Positions 36,262-46,457 of a stretch of DNA of 64,000 nt are shown here, one piece after another. How positions within the stretch are numbered: the stretch's first letter is position 1; each line of letters opens with the position of its first letter. The DNA lies in the NCBI GenBank assembly GCA_964489015.1, contig CAZAXD010000002.1:99959-163958 (forward strand), written 5' to 3'. The notes below the pieces were generated by a model. It made no database searches, was not told the DNA's origin, and was given only the letters and a program-made list of their open reading frames with translations. The translations under genes and the position numbers were made by a program. Source of the DNA: JAPYWM01 sp964489015 (GTDB taxonomy: Bacteria; Bacteroidota; Bacteroidia; SpSt-205).

Positions 36262-37392
36262 TTAGCGGTCAACTTCACACATGACAATATCGAGCGAACC
36301 GATGAGGGCGACTAGGTCAGCTAGCCAGAGCCCTTCTTGCACCAAGGCAGGTAAAAGGGATAAATGCGCGAAAGAGGGTGAGCGCGCGTGAAGGCGCGCG
36401 GGCCGTTCGGCATTCCGTTCCCCCTCTAAGAAAAAACCGATCTCGCCGCGAGCCCCCTCCGCCCCTACATACAAACTCGTGGCTTGAGGTAGACGTAGCT
36501 TTTTCTGCGACCAAAAGCGCGGATCGAAATCACCGCCTCCCGGATAGCGCTGCTCCAAGATGGGGATAACTTGCTCAATAATGCGCAGACTCTCCTCCAT
36601 CTCTCGATAACGCACCCAGGTGCGATCCCAGCAATCCCCGACCGTGCCCTGAAGGCCCTGTCCGTAGGGCACATCAAACTCTAGCTCGGAGTAAACGCTG
36701 TAAGGCTGGATCCGTCGAAGGTCCCAGGCTAGCCCGCTCCCCCTCAGCACTGGCCCTGATGCCCCGTGTGCTACCGCCGTTCCTAGCGGGATAATCCCGA
36801 CATGCGCCGTGCGCTGAATGAAAATTTTATTCTCCAGCAGGAGCTCACGGATCTCAGCTAGACTACGTCGCAGTACAGGTATGAATTCTTTTAGTTTGTC
36901 TAAGAAACCAACAGGCAATTCAAACGCTATGCCGCCGATCCAAAAAAGATTATAAAGCATGCGGGCCCCGCTCCACCACTCTAGTAACTGCAGGATATAC
37001 TCTCGGTCCCGAAAGGCCCACAAAAACCCCGTCGTGGCCCCTAGATCGATGGCATAGGTACCGATCGCTAAAAGGTGAGAAGCGATGCGGTTGAGCTCTG
37101 CGCCGAGGACCCGCAAATACTCAAGGCGCAGCGGCAGCTGATCTTCCCAGCCGAGCGCTCGCTCTAATAGCAAGACATAGGCCTGCTCACCAAGGAGCGC
37201 CGCTACGTAGTCTAAGCGGTCGACATAGGGGATAATTTGTGGAAAAGTGAGGGCTTCGGCATGCTTTTCAAAGCAGCGATGCATGTAGCCCAGGTCGACT
37301 TCTATGCCGGTGACCCACTCCCCCTCAAGGGTCAGCTCCAAATGCAAGACACCATGTGTAGCCGGGTGATGAGGTCCCATGTGTAAGCGCAT
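36262..37392 (-). CDS. nuoD: NADH-quinone oxidoreductase subunit D
   Basis: A 376-residue complex I subunit of the peripheral arm that helps form the quinone site. It opens MRLHMGPHHPATHGVLHLELTLEGE and has VDLGYMHRCFEKHAE, PYVDRLDYVAALLGEQAYV, LGATTGFLWAFRDRE and the C-terminal LGSLDIVMCEVDR variant. No other nuo genes are adjacent, which is unusual since nuo genes generally form one operon. The ATG is 4 bases after TACCTTTG. Confidence 0.93.
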   Translation of the reverse strand: MRLHMGPHHPATHGVLHLELTLEGEWVTGIEVDLGYMHRCFEKHAEALTFPQIIPYVDRLDYVAALLGEQAYVLLLERALGWEDQLPLRLEYLRVLGAELNRIASHLLAIGTYAIDLGATTGFLWAFRDREYILQLLEWWSGARMLYNLFWIGGIAFELPVGFLDKLKEFIPVLRRSLAEIRELLLENKIFIQRTAHVGIIPLGTAVAHGASGPVLRGSGLAWDLRRIQPYSVYSELEFDVPYGQGLQGTVGDCWDRTWVRYREMEESLRIIEQVIPILEQRYPGGGDFDPRFWSQKKLRLPQATSLYVGAEGARGEIGFFLEGERNAERPARLHARSPSFAHLSLLPALVQEGLWLADLVALIGSLDIVMCEVDR

Positions 37393-37396
37393 TAGT

Positions 37397-37404
37397 CAAA
37401 GGTA
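37397..37404 (-). promoter_or_regulatory. -7 box of nuoD
   Basis: TACCTTTG on the minus strand ends 4 bases before the nuoD ATG, so an initiating transcript would be leaderless. Confidence 0.55.
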
Positions 37405-37412
37405 GGGGGGGC

Positions 37413-37441
37413 TTGCATTTGCGAAAATATGCTTACCTTCG
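37413..37441 (+). promoter_or_regulatory. Promoter of the small lipoprotein gene
   Basis: TTG at 37413-37415, an 18-base spacer and TACCTTCG at 37434-37441. It is divergent from the nuoD promoter. The leader would be about 15-20 bases. Confidence 0.5.
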
Positions 37442-37461
37442 CGGCGAAACACGCAAACACT

Positions 37462-37650
37462 ATGCGAGCGGTAGCGTTAGCCCTTCTAATGGCAGGTATG
37501 TACCTGCTAGTTGGCTGCAGTGGGCAGCAGCAGGAGCAAAAGCAAGAAGAACAAAAGACCGAACAGGTTCAACCCGCTGAAGGCCAGCCGGCTGCACCAG
37601 CCGAGCAACCTGCGGGACAGCCAGCCGACACTGCTGCTAACCAGCAGTAA
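37462..37650 (+). CDS. Small low-complexity lipoprotein
   Basis: A 62-residue lipoprotein with MRAVALALLMAGMYLLVGC, the lipid-attached Cys19, and a disordered tail of Gln, Glu, Pro and Ala. The ATG at 37462 follows the promoter at 37413-37441 and gives an exact signal peptide. The tail has no fold; similar short lipoproteins are frequent in envelopes and are often abundant. A strong hairpin with a T-run follows. Function unknown. Confidence 0.75.
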   Translation: MRAVALALLMAGMYLLVGCSGQQQEQKQEEQKTEQVQPAEGQPAAPAEQPAGQPADTAANQQ

Positions 37651-37674
37651 GGTAGGCCAACCTGTGGCTTTTGT

Positions 37675-37705
37675 GCCTCCTTCCCCCGGGGAGGAGGTTT
37701 TTTTA
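37675..37705 (+). terminator. Rho-independent terminator of the small lipoprotein
   Basis: CCTCCTTCCCC pairs with GGGGAGGAGG (one bulged T), followed by a run of seven T residues. Confidence 0.8.
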
Positions 37706-37787
37706 TTTTGGAAAACGGGCACTGTTCTACCATAGTGTTTGATATAACCCGCCCATGCTTATTTTGGGTCCCAATCCATCTTCGTCT

Positions 37788-38315
37788 TTGACCTACAACC
37801 TCTCCTCGACAATTGAGCGCTTGAGCTATACATATTGCCACCGTTTACTAAGGCGGCGGGAAGTGCCCAGCTCATTCGGTCTGTTGGTCGCGCCGGCAAT
37901 TCATCCCCTGACCATACCACTTGCCCTCTGACATCTACCAAGCGAGCCTTGGCTACCTCAGTTGATTGCCCTTCAAGCACCAACGGGTTGCCGGCCACAT
38001 AGAGATTTATGTTTCCCAGCGTAGGCTGAGAAGTCAGAAAAATAAGGTCATTCTCTGCCTTTCCCTTTTGACTTGACCATGGTTTTCTCCAAGCCACACA
38101 AGATTAGCTGAGGGGCTAAATGGTGCCCTAAAAAACTTGGGCGCTATCAATCGTAGCCCCTGCCGACGTGTGGGCAAGCACGCTCCCGGCTCATGACGTA
38201 AAACATCGGTTGGAAACAAACTACCCCAAAACCTTGCCTCCAGTGGGTAACTGGGGACCCAACTCAAAGTCATAGCCACAAGACAATAGGCTACGGGGTA
38301 GCTTCTAAAACGCAT
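37788..38315 (-). pseudogene. Remnant of a secreted T9SS-cargo gene
   Basis: An ATG at 38315 opens a signal-peptide-like start (MRFRSYPVAYCLVAM). About 270 bases downstream, in another frame, there is a type A sorting-domain-like sequence (INLYVAGNPLVLEG, ARLVDVRGQVVW, LVNGGNMY) that ends after a further frame change. The middle of the gene is absent. This fits a secreted protein that has lost its body by deletion and drifted. The start and frames are my reconstruction. Confidence 0.45.
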
Positions 38316-38498
38316 AGAGGAGCTAATTAGCAAAAAATGCCACAGCGTAAAAGAAAATACGATAGCGCGGCTTTCTCTAAAAATGCAGGTGGCCTCATAA
38401 CATCTGGCCGGAACAACTTTCCCTATTGAATCAGTGCTATTCAGTCTAAAAAAGTTCTCACCTTCCCGTGCCTGACTCGCCACACCCCTCCCATATCC

Positions 38499-38506
38499 TA
38501 TCTTTG
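38499..38506 (+). promoter_or_regulatory. -7 box of dnaB
   Basis: TATCTTTG ends 4 bases before the dnaB ATG; no clear -33 TTG. Confidence 0.55.
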
Positions 38507-38510
38507 CTTT

Positions 38511-39980
38511 ATGGCCAGCCGAAAGAAAACCGTTGACGATAAAGCGCTGGCGCCGCTGGGTCGGGTGGTACCCCAAGCGCTCGATGTCGAGCGCGCCCTC
38601 CTCGGTGCTTTACTCATTGAAAAAGACGCCATTGCTAAGGTCGTCGACCTGATTTCACCCGAGATCTTTTACGATCCCCGACATCAGGCTATCTACCGGG
38701 CTATTCGCGGGCTTTTTGACCAGGGGCTTCCTATTGATCTCATTAGCGCCACCGAAGCTCTGCGCCGCAGCGGCGATCTCAAGAGCATTGGCCCGCATTA
38801 CCTGGCTGAACTGACCCTCGGCGTCGTCTCTAGTGCGAATGCCGAAACCTACGCCCGCCTGCTTGTCGAAAAGCACATACTGCGTGAAATTATTAGCCTA
38901 AGCGCCCATTTATCTGAAAAAGCGCTTGATGAGGAGACGGATGCCTTTGAACTGCTAGACCAGGCCGAAAATCGCCTCTACGAGCTATCGCAGCATCACC
39001 TGCGGCGCATTGTGCAGCCGGCTCAGCGCGTGTTACAAGAAACGCTTGCCCTTTTAGAAAAGCTCCGTCAACGCAATCAGCCCCTAACCGGTGTCCCCTC
39101 GGGCTTTCAAGAGCTAGACCGCATGACAGCCGGCTGGCAAAAGTCCGACCTCATCATCGTCGCCGCCCGGCCCTCGATGGGTAAAACGGCCTTTGTGCTA
39201 AACCTCGCCCGCAATGCGGCCTTAGCGGGTTATCCCGTCGCCATCTTTTCCCTTGAGATGTCGGCTCTCCAGCTCATGTACCGCTTCATTAGCGTGGAGG
39301 TGGAGATTAGCTCCGAGCGCCTGCGCACGGGGCAAATTTCTGACGAGCTTTGGCTTGCCCTGCCGCAAAAGCTCGCTCGCCTCGCCAAAGCTCCCATCTA
39401 CATTGACGACACGCCGGCCGTCACCATTTACGATCTGCGAGCTAAATGCCGTCGCCTCAAAGCCGAAAAGGGCATTGCGCTCGTTTTGGTTGATTACCTT
39501 CAGCTCATGGGAACCGCTGGCAAAAGCGCCAACCGCGAGCAGGAAATTGCCTCCATTTCCCGTTCCCTCAAAGCCTTAGCTCGTGAGCTCGAAGTGCCCA
39601 TTATCGCCCTTTCGCAGTTGAGCCGAGCCGTTGAAACTCGCGGCGGTGACAAACGTCCCCAACTCTCCGACCTACGCGAAAGCGGTAGTCTCGAACAGGA
39701 TGCCGACGTGGTGATCTTTCTCTACCGCCCAGAGTACTACGGCATTACCCAGGACGAAGAAGGTAACCCCACCGAAGGCATTGCCGAGGTCATTATTGGT
39801 AAGCAGCGCAACGGCCCCACCGGCAAAGTCCGCCTGCGCTTTGTGAGTGATTTTATGCAGTTTCTTTCGCTGGAGGGCATCCTCAACTCCGCCCCACCTC
39901 CGCTCAAGCTCTCCTCCCGCGCTAATAACCTTCCTCCGCCAGAAAGCCCCAATGATCCCTTTGACCTACCGCCATTTTAG
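38511..39980 (+). CDS. dnaB: Replicative DNA helicase DnaB
   Basis: A 489-residue hexameric helicase that unwinds DNA at the fork. N-terminal domain: QALDVERALLGALLIEKDA. C-terminal RecA-like motor: GVPSGFQELDRMTAGWQKSDL, Walker A ARPSMGKTAF, ALVLVDYLQLM, LSQLSRAVETRGGDKRPQLSDLRESGSLEQDADVV. No intein or frameshift. The stop codon is followed without a gap by the ATG of the broken restriction locus. Confidence 0.96.
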   Translation: MASRKKTVDDKALAPLGRVVPQALDVERALLGALLIEKDAIAKVVDLISPEIFYDPRHQAIYRAIRGLFDQGLPIDLISATEALRRSGDLKSIGPHYLAELTLGVVSSANAETYARLLVEKHILREIISLSAHLSEKALDEETDAFELLDQAENRLYELSQHHLRRIVQPAQRVLQETLALLEKLRQRNQPLTGVPSGFQELDRMTAGWQKSDLIIVAARPSMGKTAFVLNLARNAALAGYPVAIFSLEMSALQLMYRFISVEVEISSERLRTGQISDELWLALPQKLARLAKAPIYIDDTPAVTIYDLRAKCRRLKAEKGIALVLVDYLQLMGTAGKSANREQEIASISRSLKALARELEVPIIALSQLSRAVETRGGDKRPQLSDLRESGSLEQDADVVIFLYRPEYYGITQDEEGNPTEGIAEVIIGKQRNGPTGKVRLRFVSDFMQFLSLEGILNSAPPPLKLSSRANNLPPPESPNDPFDLPPF

Positions 39981-41640
39981 ATGCCTACCATTTACGATAC
40001 CATTCAAACCACGCTTCTGGATGGGCTCCAAAAGCTTCTTCCCGAAGCCAAGGGGGTCTCGATTTGCGTGGGTTACCTTAACCTGCGGGCATGGTCGCAC
40101 TTTTGTCCCTACGCGGGACAAGCATCGCCCGAAAAGCCCTGGCGCCTCCCAATCGGCATGTATCCGCCCGCCCGAGTTGGAAATGCAGCGTCTGGCCTAC
40201 AACCGCAACTTAGACGAACAACTGCCCAAGACTCAGGAGCTTAAGGCTCATATGCTCGAGACTTTACGCCAGCAGCTCAGCATTGGCCTACCCACGGGTG
40301 ACCTGCGCAAAACGCTGGAGAAGTTAGGGGAGCAGCTACGCAAGGGTCACCTCATTGTCAAAGCTTTCCTTAGGTACCCGCTTCATGCCAAGCTGTATCT
40401 CATTGAACGGGAAGACGCCATTGCCCCGCTCATCGGTCTCGTAGGCAGCAGTAACCTCACTCCCGCTGGCCTTGAGCACCAGGGCGAGCTCAACGTGGAC
40501 GTCCTCGAGCAAGACGCCAGCCAAAAGCTGCTAAGCTGGTTTGAAGAGCGCTGGCAGGATTCCCATGCTCTCGACATCACTCAAGAATTCGCCGATGCTA
40601 TACAAAACAGTTGGGTTGGCCAGCGCAACGTCCTCCCCTATCACCTCTACCTCAAAGTGGCTTACCACCTCTCTGAGGATGCCCGTGTCAGTGAAACTCA
40701 AAAGCTTCCCCCACCTCTGAACGAGGAGCTATTACCTTTCCAAAAATCAGCCGTAAACCTGGCTCTGCGCAAGCTCGAGCGCCACGGTGGCATGCTACTG
40801 GGCGATGTGGTGGGGCTTGGCAAAACGCTCATGGCCACAGCCATCGCGTGCGCTCGCTGGACAAGCCACGGCGAAGTGCCGCTCGTCCCGTGTCCCGCTA
40901 ATCTCGTCTCCATGTGGGAAACTTACCTCCATCGTTATCAAATCCCCGGTCGCGTGCTTCCATACGGTAAATTCAAAGACTTAGGGAAGTGGGGACCCTA
41001 TAAACTCATCATCATTGATGAAAGCCACAATTTCATTAGCCGAGAATCTAAGCGCTACCAGGCTATTCAGCAGTATATCCGCCGCTGTGGTGCTCGCGTC
41101 GTTCTACTTAGCGCTACGCCCTTTAGTAAGCACTTTGCGGACCTTGCTAATCAGTTGCGCCTCTTTCTCGATGAGAAGCGCGACTTAGTTATTCGGCCAG
41201 AGCGCTTTTTTTGAAGAAAAAACCGAAAGGGAATTTTGTGTTCAGTACCAAGCACCCCCCACAAGCCTAATCGCCTTTGAAAAAAGCCCCCACGCCTCCG
41301 ACTGGCAAAACCTCATGCGTCTCTTTCTCGTGCGGCGTACTCGTAGCTTCATTAAAAATACTTACGCCCACTATGACCCCATCCAGCAGGCCCATTACTT
41401 AGAGCTAAGAGCCAATCGCTTTTACTTTCCGAAAAGGATACCCCGGGTCATTTCCTTTCACCTGGGGTCCGATGACCCCTATGCCCGACTCTTTAGCGAA
41501 GAGGTGGTTGACCTCATCGGGGGCTTGCATTTGCCTCGCTACGGCCTCGAAAACTACCTCATCCCCAATATCGAATCGAAAGCAGACCCTCCCCAAAAGC
41601 GCCTCATCCAAAACCTCAACCGCGCCGGCCGCCTCTATTA
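39981..41640 (+). pseudogene. PLD-nuclease plus SNF2-type helicase, broken
   Basis: The reconstructed protein begins with a phospholipase D-like domain (HKD-type motif HAKLYL followed by GSSNLTPAGL near 40385-40470) and continues into a SNF2/DEAD-like helicase: Walker A GDVVGLGKTL near 40803, DESH box near 41020, LLSATPF near 41106. Frame changes occur near 40164 (extra C) and in the T7 run at 41206-41212. After NLNRAGRL at about 41630 the C-terminal helicase half (motif VI) is missing and methyltransferase text begins, so this is a deletion junction. Family knowledge puts these helicases in restriction-modification or phage-defence loci. Confidence 0.8.
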
Positions 41641-44600
41641 GGCCCTCTCTAAGCTTGACTACGAACATATTTCCCTCTACGTCGCTCCCAACGCTCGCCA
41701 CGTCTCTCTTACCTGGGCTCACCGACTAAGCACCTCAAACCCCGCCTCCAAGGTCCGCCTGGCTACCCTCCCTTACGAAGCTGACTCCCCAGCTCGCACT
41801 ACCCTCGAACGCCTTCAATTCCTTTACCTGCCACTCAAAAACAGGAAATCTTTTTTAGATATTCTCAATAAGATTGAAAAAGTATTTAGCGTAGAGAGAG
41901 CAAAAAACTATTTCTTCCAAGGTTATAAAAAGCTCTTTCATATCCTTCAAGACCATCTCCTCCAGCATCAGCCCAACGACAAGCAGTGGGCTCATGATTT
42001 GGCCCTTCAGATTCTCAATCGCCTGCTTTTTCTCTATTTTATCCAGCGAAAGCGTTGGCTTGGCGACGGTCCGGCCTTCCTGCGAAAATTCTGGAACGCC
42101 TACAAGCAAGCTAACTGCCAAAAGGATACTTTCTACGACAAATGGCTTCAGGTGCTTTCCTTTGAAGTCTTCAATAAATCCTTTCACGGCGGCTATTCTT
42201 ACTTTCCCGAGAACCTCCGCAACAGCTTACAGTTAGCGCCCTACCTCAATGGTGGCCTCTTCCGAAAAAATGAGCTCGATTAACGCTATCCCCATACTAT
42301 CCCCGATTCTTTTTTTGAAGCGTGCTTTGACCACTTTGAAGGTAGCGAACCGGGCTTTTTCGAGCGCTACAACTTTACCATTGCCGAATCAACGCCGCTT
42401 GACCAGGAGGTTGCCGTTGACCCTGAAATGATTGGCAAGGTTTACGAGAGCCTCATCAACCTTTCCGCCCTTGAACGAAGCCAGTCCCACCCTGATCGCC
42501 GTGGCGAAGCCGGCATTTTCTACACCTCCCGCATTGAAATTGATCTCATGTGTCGCCTCGCCCTGGTAGACGCGCTCATCAATCGCCTCGGCTCCTGCTT
42601 CAAAGGCCTCCTTTACGACTTTGTCTTTGCCACGAATCCCGACGAAAAGGACAAAGCCGACCAGGCCATTACCCACCACAACCTCTGACCCCCTCTTGAT
42701 CAGGCTCTGCGTGAACTCACCATTTGCGACCCAGCCTGCGGCTCCGGCTCCTTCCTCCTGGGCATGCATTCTGGTGCTCGATGATTTGCAAGCCCGCGCC
42801 AACCACGCCCTCGGCAAAGAAGAAACGCCCTACGAGCGCCGCCGCCGCATCATCGGCGACCAGCTCTACGGCGTTGACGTAATGGATTGGGCCGTCCACA
42901 TCGCCGAACTTCGTCTCTGGCTCCAGCTCGTCGTGGAAACCAACCTCCATCCCGCCGAACTTCAGTTTAGACCACTCCTCCCCAACCTCTCCTTCAACAT
43001 CCGCTGCGGCGATAGCCTCCTCCAAACCGTCGCCGACATAGATTTTAGCCCCTCTCATCAGCCCCCAGACCTGCCCACCTCCCTCAAAGGCAAAATTACC
43101 CAGCTCAAAGCTAAGAAGCGCCGCTTCTACCAAGGCGACCAAAACGAGCCATCCTTGACAGAAAAAATCTCAAACGCGAAGAAATTAACCTCTTTCGCGA
43201 GATTCTGCAGCACAAAGTAAGCACTCTTCAAAATGATCTCAAAGTCCTTCGCCAGCAGCTTAGCACCCTCTCTAACTCTACGCTGCCCGGCCTTTCTTCC
43301 AATACCCCGCATCAGCCCACCCCCAAGAAAAAGACCTCCAAACCCAGATCGGCGAAAAAGAAATCGAACTGAATCACCTCCAACAGGCCTTATTAGCCCT
43401 TAGTAACGCCCAACAGCCCTCCTTTGTTTGGGACATCGCCTTTGTGGAAATCTTTGAAACGGAGCGCGGCGGCTTTGATATTGTCATTGACAATCCGCCC
43501 TACGTGCGCCAAGAGCTTATTGCCCCACCCACTCAGCTCCACTCAGAAAAAGATGCCTCCAACAAAAAAGCTTACAAAGAAAAACTCCAGCGCGCCGTCG
43601 CTTTGGCTTGGCCGCGCTTTTTCCAGGTCAATCGCGCCCAAAACACCTTCCGAAAGCTCGACGGAAAAAGCGACCTCTACGTCTACTTTTACTTTTTAGG
43701 CCTCGCTCTCCTTAGTAGAAAAGGCAGCTTTTGCTTTATTACCTCATGTGGGGTTTGGCACGGATTTGCAGGAATTTCTTTTGCGTCATGCCCATATCAA
43801 ACTCATCTTAGACAACGAAACCAAACGCTCCTTTACTCAAGCCGATGTGAATACGGTGATTGTGCCCCTGGGACCGGCCGATGACCGCCGTCAGGCGGGA
43901 TTGGACGAGATTGCTCGCTTTGTGATGTTCAAAGCGCCTTTTGAGGAGATAAGCAACGCTGAAACTTTCAAAGCCATCGAGCGGCTTTACGACCGACTGG
44001 TGACCAAGACCTTTCGCGTCATGGCGCGGCCGCAGAGGGACCTCCTGGAAGAGGGAATGGTGAGCGAAGAAGATGAGGCCGACGAGCGGCTAAGCGCTTC
44101 AACCCGCGGCCCGCTCATCAAGATCGCTCGTTACGTGGCTAGCAAATGGGGCGGCCAATACCTGCGCGCGCCGGATATCTTCTTCACCATCCTGGAGAAG
44201 GGCAAAGGCAAGCTCGTGCGGTTAGGAGATATTGCTGAGGTGCGTCGCGGCTTTACGACCGGCGCCAACGAGTTTTTTTACCTGGAGCCCACGGGCAAGC
44301 CAGCCCCGACCGGCTACTTGTACGTGCGCAATGGCGCCGGGTGGGAGGGGGAGATTGAAGAGGAGTTTCTCAAACCGGTGATCAAAAGCCCGCGCGAGGT
44401 GCGCATCATCGTCATCCGCCCCGAAGACCTGCGCTATAAAATCTTCATGTGCCACGAAGAAAAAGCCGCCCTCCAAGGCACCGCTGCGCTGGAGTATATC
44501 CAGTGGGGCGAGCGGCAGGGCTATCATCAGCGACCGAGCTGCAGGGGAAGGCAAAGGTGGTGGGATGTGGGGAAGAGGAAATATCCGAAAGGTATCATTC

Positions 44601-45040
44601 CTTGTAGCTATGGAGAATTTTTTGTTGTTTATGAGAATTCACGTGTATTTGCTGACAAGCGTCTTTATGAAATGGACGTTAAAGATGCTGAGATGGTTAT
44701 AGCTCAAATGAACAGTACCATATACCCATTATTTGTCGAGATGGTCACCCGTAACTATGGTGGCGGTGGAGGTCCGATTGATGCTACTGTCTATGAAATT
44801 GCCAATATTCAGGTTCTGCAGCCTTCTATCATCTCTGCGTGCCATATGGAACAGGTGATTCAAAGTGCTTTCGTGTCCCTAAAGCAACGATCGATTCTTT
44901 CTATCTTTGACGAAATCCACCAACCCGATCGCCATGCATTAGACGATGTAGTCTTTGACGTGCTGGGGCTCACCAAGGGCGAGCGCGAGGCGGTGGTACA
45001 GCTGGTGCAGGCCCGGCTGAGGAAGGCCAAAAGTGTGTAG
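41636..45040 (+). pseudogene. Eco57I-type DNA methyltransferase, broken
   Basis: Pieces in several frames reconstruct an adenine methyltransferase of the Eco57I/type IIG type. Seen in order: LLFLYFIQRKRWLGDGPAFL (42030), TIAESTPLDQEVAVDPEMIGKVYESL (42375), motif I DPACGSGSFLLG (42730), VLDDLQAR (42776), catalytic IVIDNPPYVRQELIA (43480), and the target-recognition part (44225 on, GDIAEVRRGFTTGANEFFYL). Disruptions: in-frame TAG 41639-41641, TAA 42281-42283, TGA 42686-42688; frameshifts near 42766-42772, in A6 at 43162-43167, at 43320-43333; about 14 bases missing near 43745. Only the last 430 codons (43748-45040) stay open. Confidence 0.8.
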
Positions 45041-45097
45041 ATGCGGACCCCGTCGAGCGTAGCTGGACCTGGGAGTAATGTAGGCCGGGAAAGCGTT

Positions 45098-45130
45098 TTG
45101 CATGGGGTAAACCAGATTGTGTTATTTTCG
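45098..45130 (+). promoter_or_regulatory. Possible promoter of the intact glycosyltransferase
   Basis: TTG at 45098-45100, a 22-base spacer and TATTTTCG at 45123-45130, ending 4 bases before the ATG at 45135. Confidence 0.45.
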
Positions 45131-45134
45131 TTCG

Positions 45135-46400
45135 ATGCCAGGGAGGCCACGTCTTTGGTTAGGGGGCATTGTAGCGCTTGGGGTGGGGCTTCGGGTTTTG
45201 TTTTATCTGTGGCAGGGGCTGTTGGTGACGAATGACGGCCTTTGGGATTATTTGCCGCTGAGTCGGCAGCTTGCGCAGGGGTGGCGTTATGAGGAAACCG
45301 GCTCGACGGGCATCTCACGGCCCACGTGTTACCGCTTACCGGGTTATCCGCTGTTTTTGGCGGCCTTTTACCAAGGTGGTGACGTGCAGCTGGAGTGGGT
45401 TATCTGGGCGCAAATGCTACTCGAAGGGCTCAGCATGGGCCTAACTTACCTGCTAGCGCGGCGCGTTGCCGGGCCTAAAGAGGGCCTATTGGCGGCCTTT
45501 TTGCAGGCCGTCTCGCCTTTGGCGATTCCTGCGCCGACCACGCTTTTGTCAGAAACCCTATTCACCTTTACCCTGCTATGGGGGTGCTACCTACTAGCCC
45601 TGGAACGCCCTAAGTGGTGGCTTTTAGGCGGCTTTGTGCTGGGATATGCTGCGCTCATTCGACCTACGTCCCTGTACATTCTGCTCATGTGTCTGACCTT
45701 TAGTGGTTTGAAACCTTTTCGCTCTCATTTCAAACGCTTTGGCCTAGCTATGCTGAGTCTAATTGTCGTGGGCTTGCCCTGGTCGATTCGCTGTTCGCTT
45801 ATCTATGGGCGCCCGCTCTTCTTGCCCTCTATGGGGCAAGGCATAAGCCTATACGATACAACCGAACCTTGGGCCGTTTGCGCGGGTTTCCGACAAAAAG
45901 CAGAGGGGGAAAAGGTGGAATGTCCCGAAATGAAGAGCCAAGCCAGTAAGCTCGTTGAAGGCCTGGATAAGCTTGGAGGCGACCGACGCTTCGGCGAGGT
46001 AGCCTTCCAACGCATCTTAGCCGACCCGCTTAGCTGGCTCAAGCGACGACTATTGGATTATCCCACCCTGCTCATTCATAAGGGAGAATACTTCTGGCTT
46101 ATATCCCCTAAAGCCCTAACACCCCTCCAGCAAAACCCCAAGTTTGTCGCCCTCATTAAGAAAATCTGCTTGATTGAGTCCTACCTGCGCCTGATTGCCA
46201 TGGGCCTTGGCCTTGTGTGGGCCTGGCGTAGAAATAGGGCGGTCTTTGTTCTCGTGGGTCTTCCCCTACTCAGTTTTCTTATTCTTTACCTACCTTTCTG
46301 GGTAGAAGCGCGCTATTTTGTGCCGCTCTTGCCACTTTCGCATATAATGGCGGGTTATGGACTTTTTCAGATAGTAAGTTTATTGATTAGGCGGGTTTGA
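45135..46400 (+). CDS. GT-C family glycosyltransferase (PMT/ArnT type)
   Basis: A 421-residue inner-membrane protein with about ten membrane helices. The first periplasmic loop has the acidic pattern NDGLWDYLPLSRQL; helices include LGYAALIRPTSLY and the C-terminal half WVEARYFVPLLPLSHIMAGY. This is the layout of lipid-linked sugar transferases of the PMT_2 family. A broken paralogue lies at 50712-52164 with the same helix signatures. The upstream ATG reading frame at 45117 is not used because of the promoter position. Confidence 0.8.
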   Translation: MPGRPRLWLGGIVALGVGLRVLFYLWQGLLVTNDGLWDYLPLSRQLAQGWRYEETGSTGISRPTCYRLPGYPLFLAAFYQGGDVQLEWVIWAQMLLEGLSMGLTYLLARRVAGPKEGLLAAFLQAVSPLAIPAPTTLLSETLFTFTLLWGCYLLALERPKWWLLGGFVLGYAALIRPTSLYILLMCLTFSGLKPFRSHFKRFGLAMLSLIVVGLPWSIRCSLIYGRPLFLPSMGQGISLYDTTEPWAVCAGFRQKAEGEKVECPEMKSQASKLVEGLDKLGGDRRFGEVAFQRILADPLSWLKRRLLDYPTLLIHKGEYFWLISPKALTPLQQNPKFVALIKKICLIESYLRLIAMGLGLVWAWRRNRAVFVLVGLPLLSFLILYLPFWVEARYFVPLLPLSHIMAGYGLFQIVSLLIRRV

Positions 46401-46443
46401 TTGTAAGACACCACAACATAAACCCTGCTTCGTCAATCCCGCC

Positions 46444-46451
46444 TAACTTTG
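46444..46451 (+). promoter_or_regulatory. -7 box of the methyltransferase at 46458
   Basis: TAACTTTG ends 6 bases before the ATG at 46458. Confidence 0.5.
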
Positions 46452-46457
46452 CCTGCA

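Noticed and set aside
38034..38576. 180-codon minus-strand frame reaching into the dnaB start.
   Set aside because: Only its middle has a signal-peptide-like start; the part antisense to dnaB is chance.
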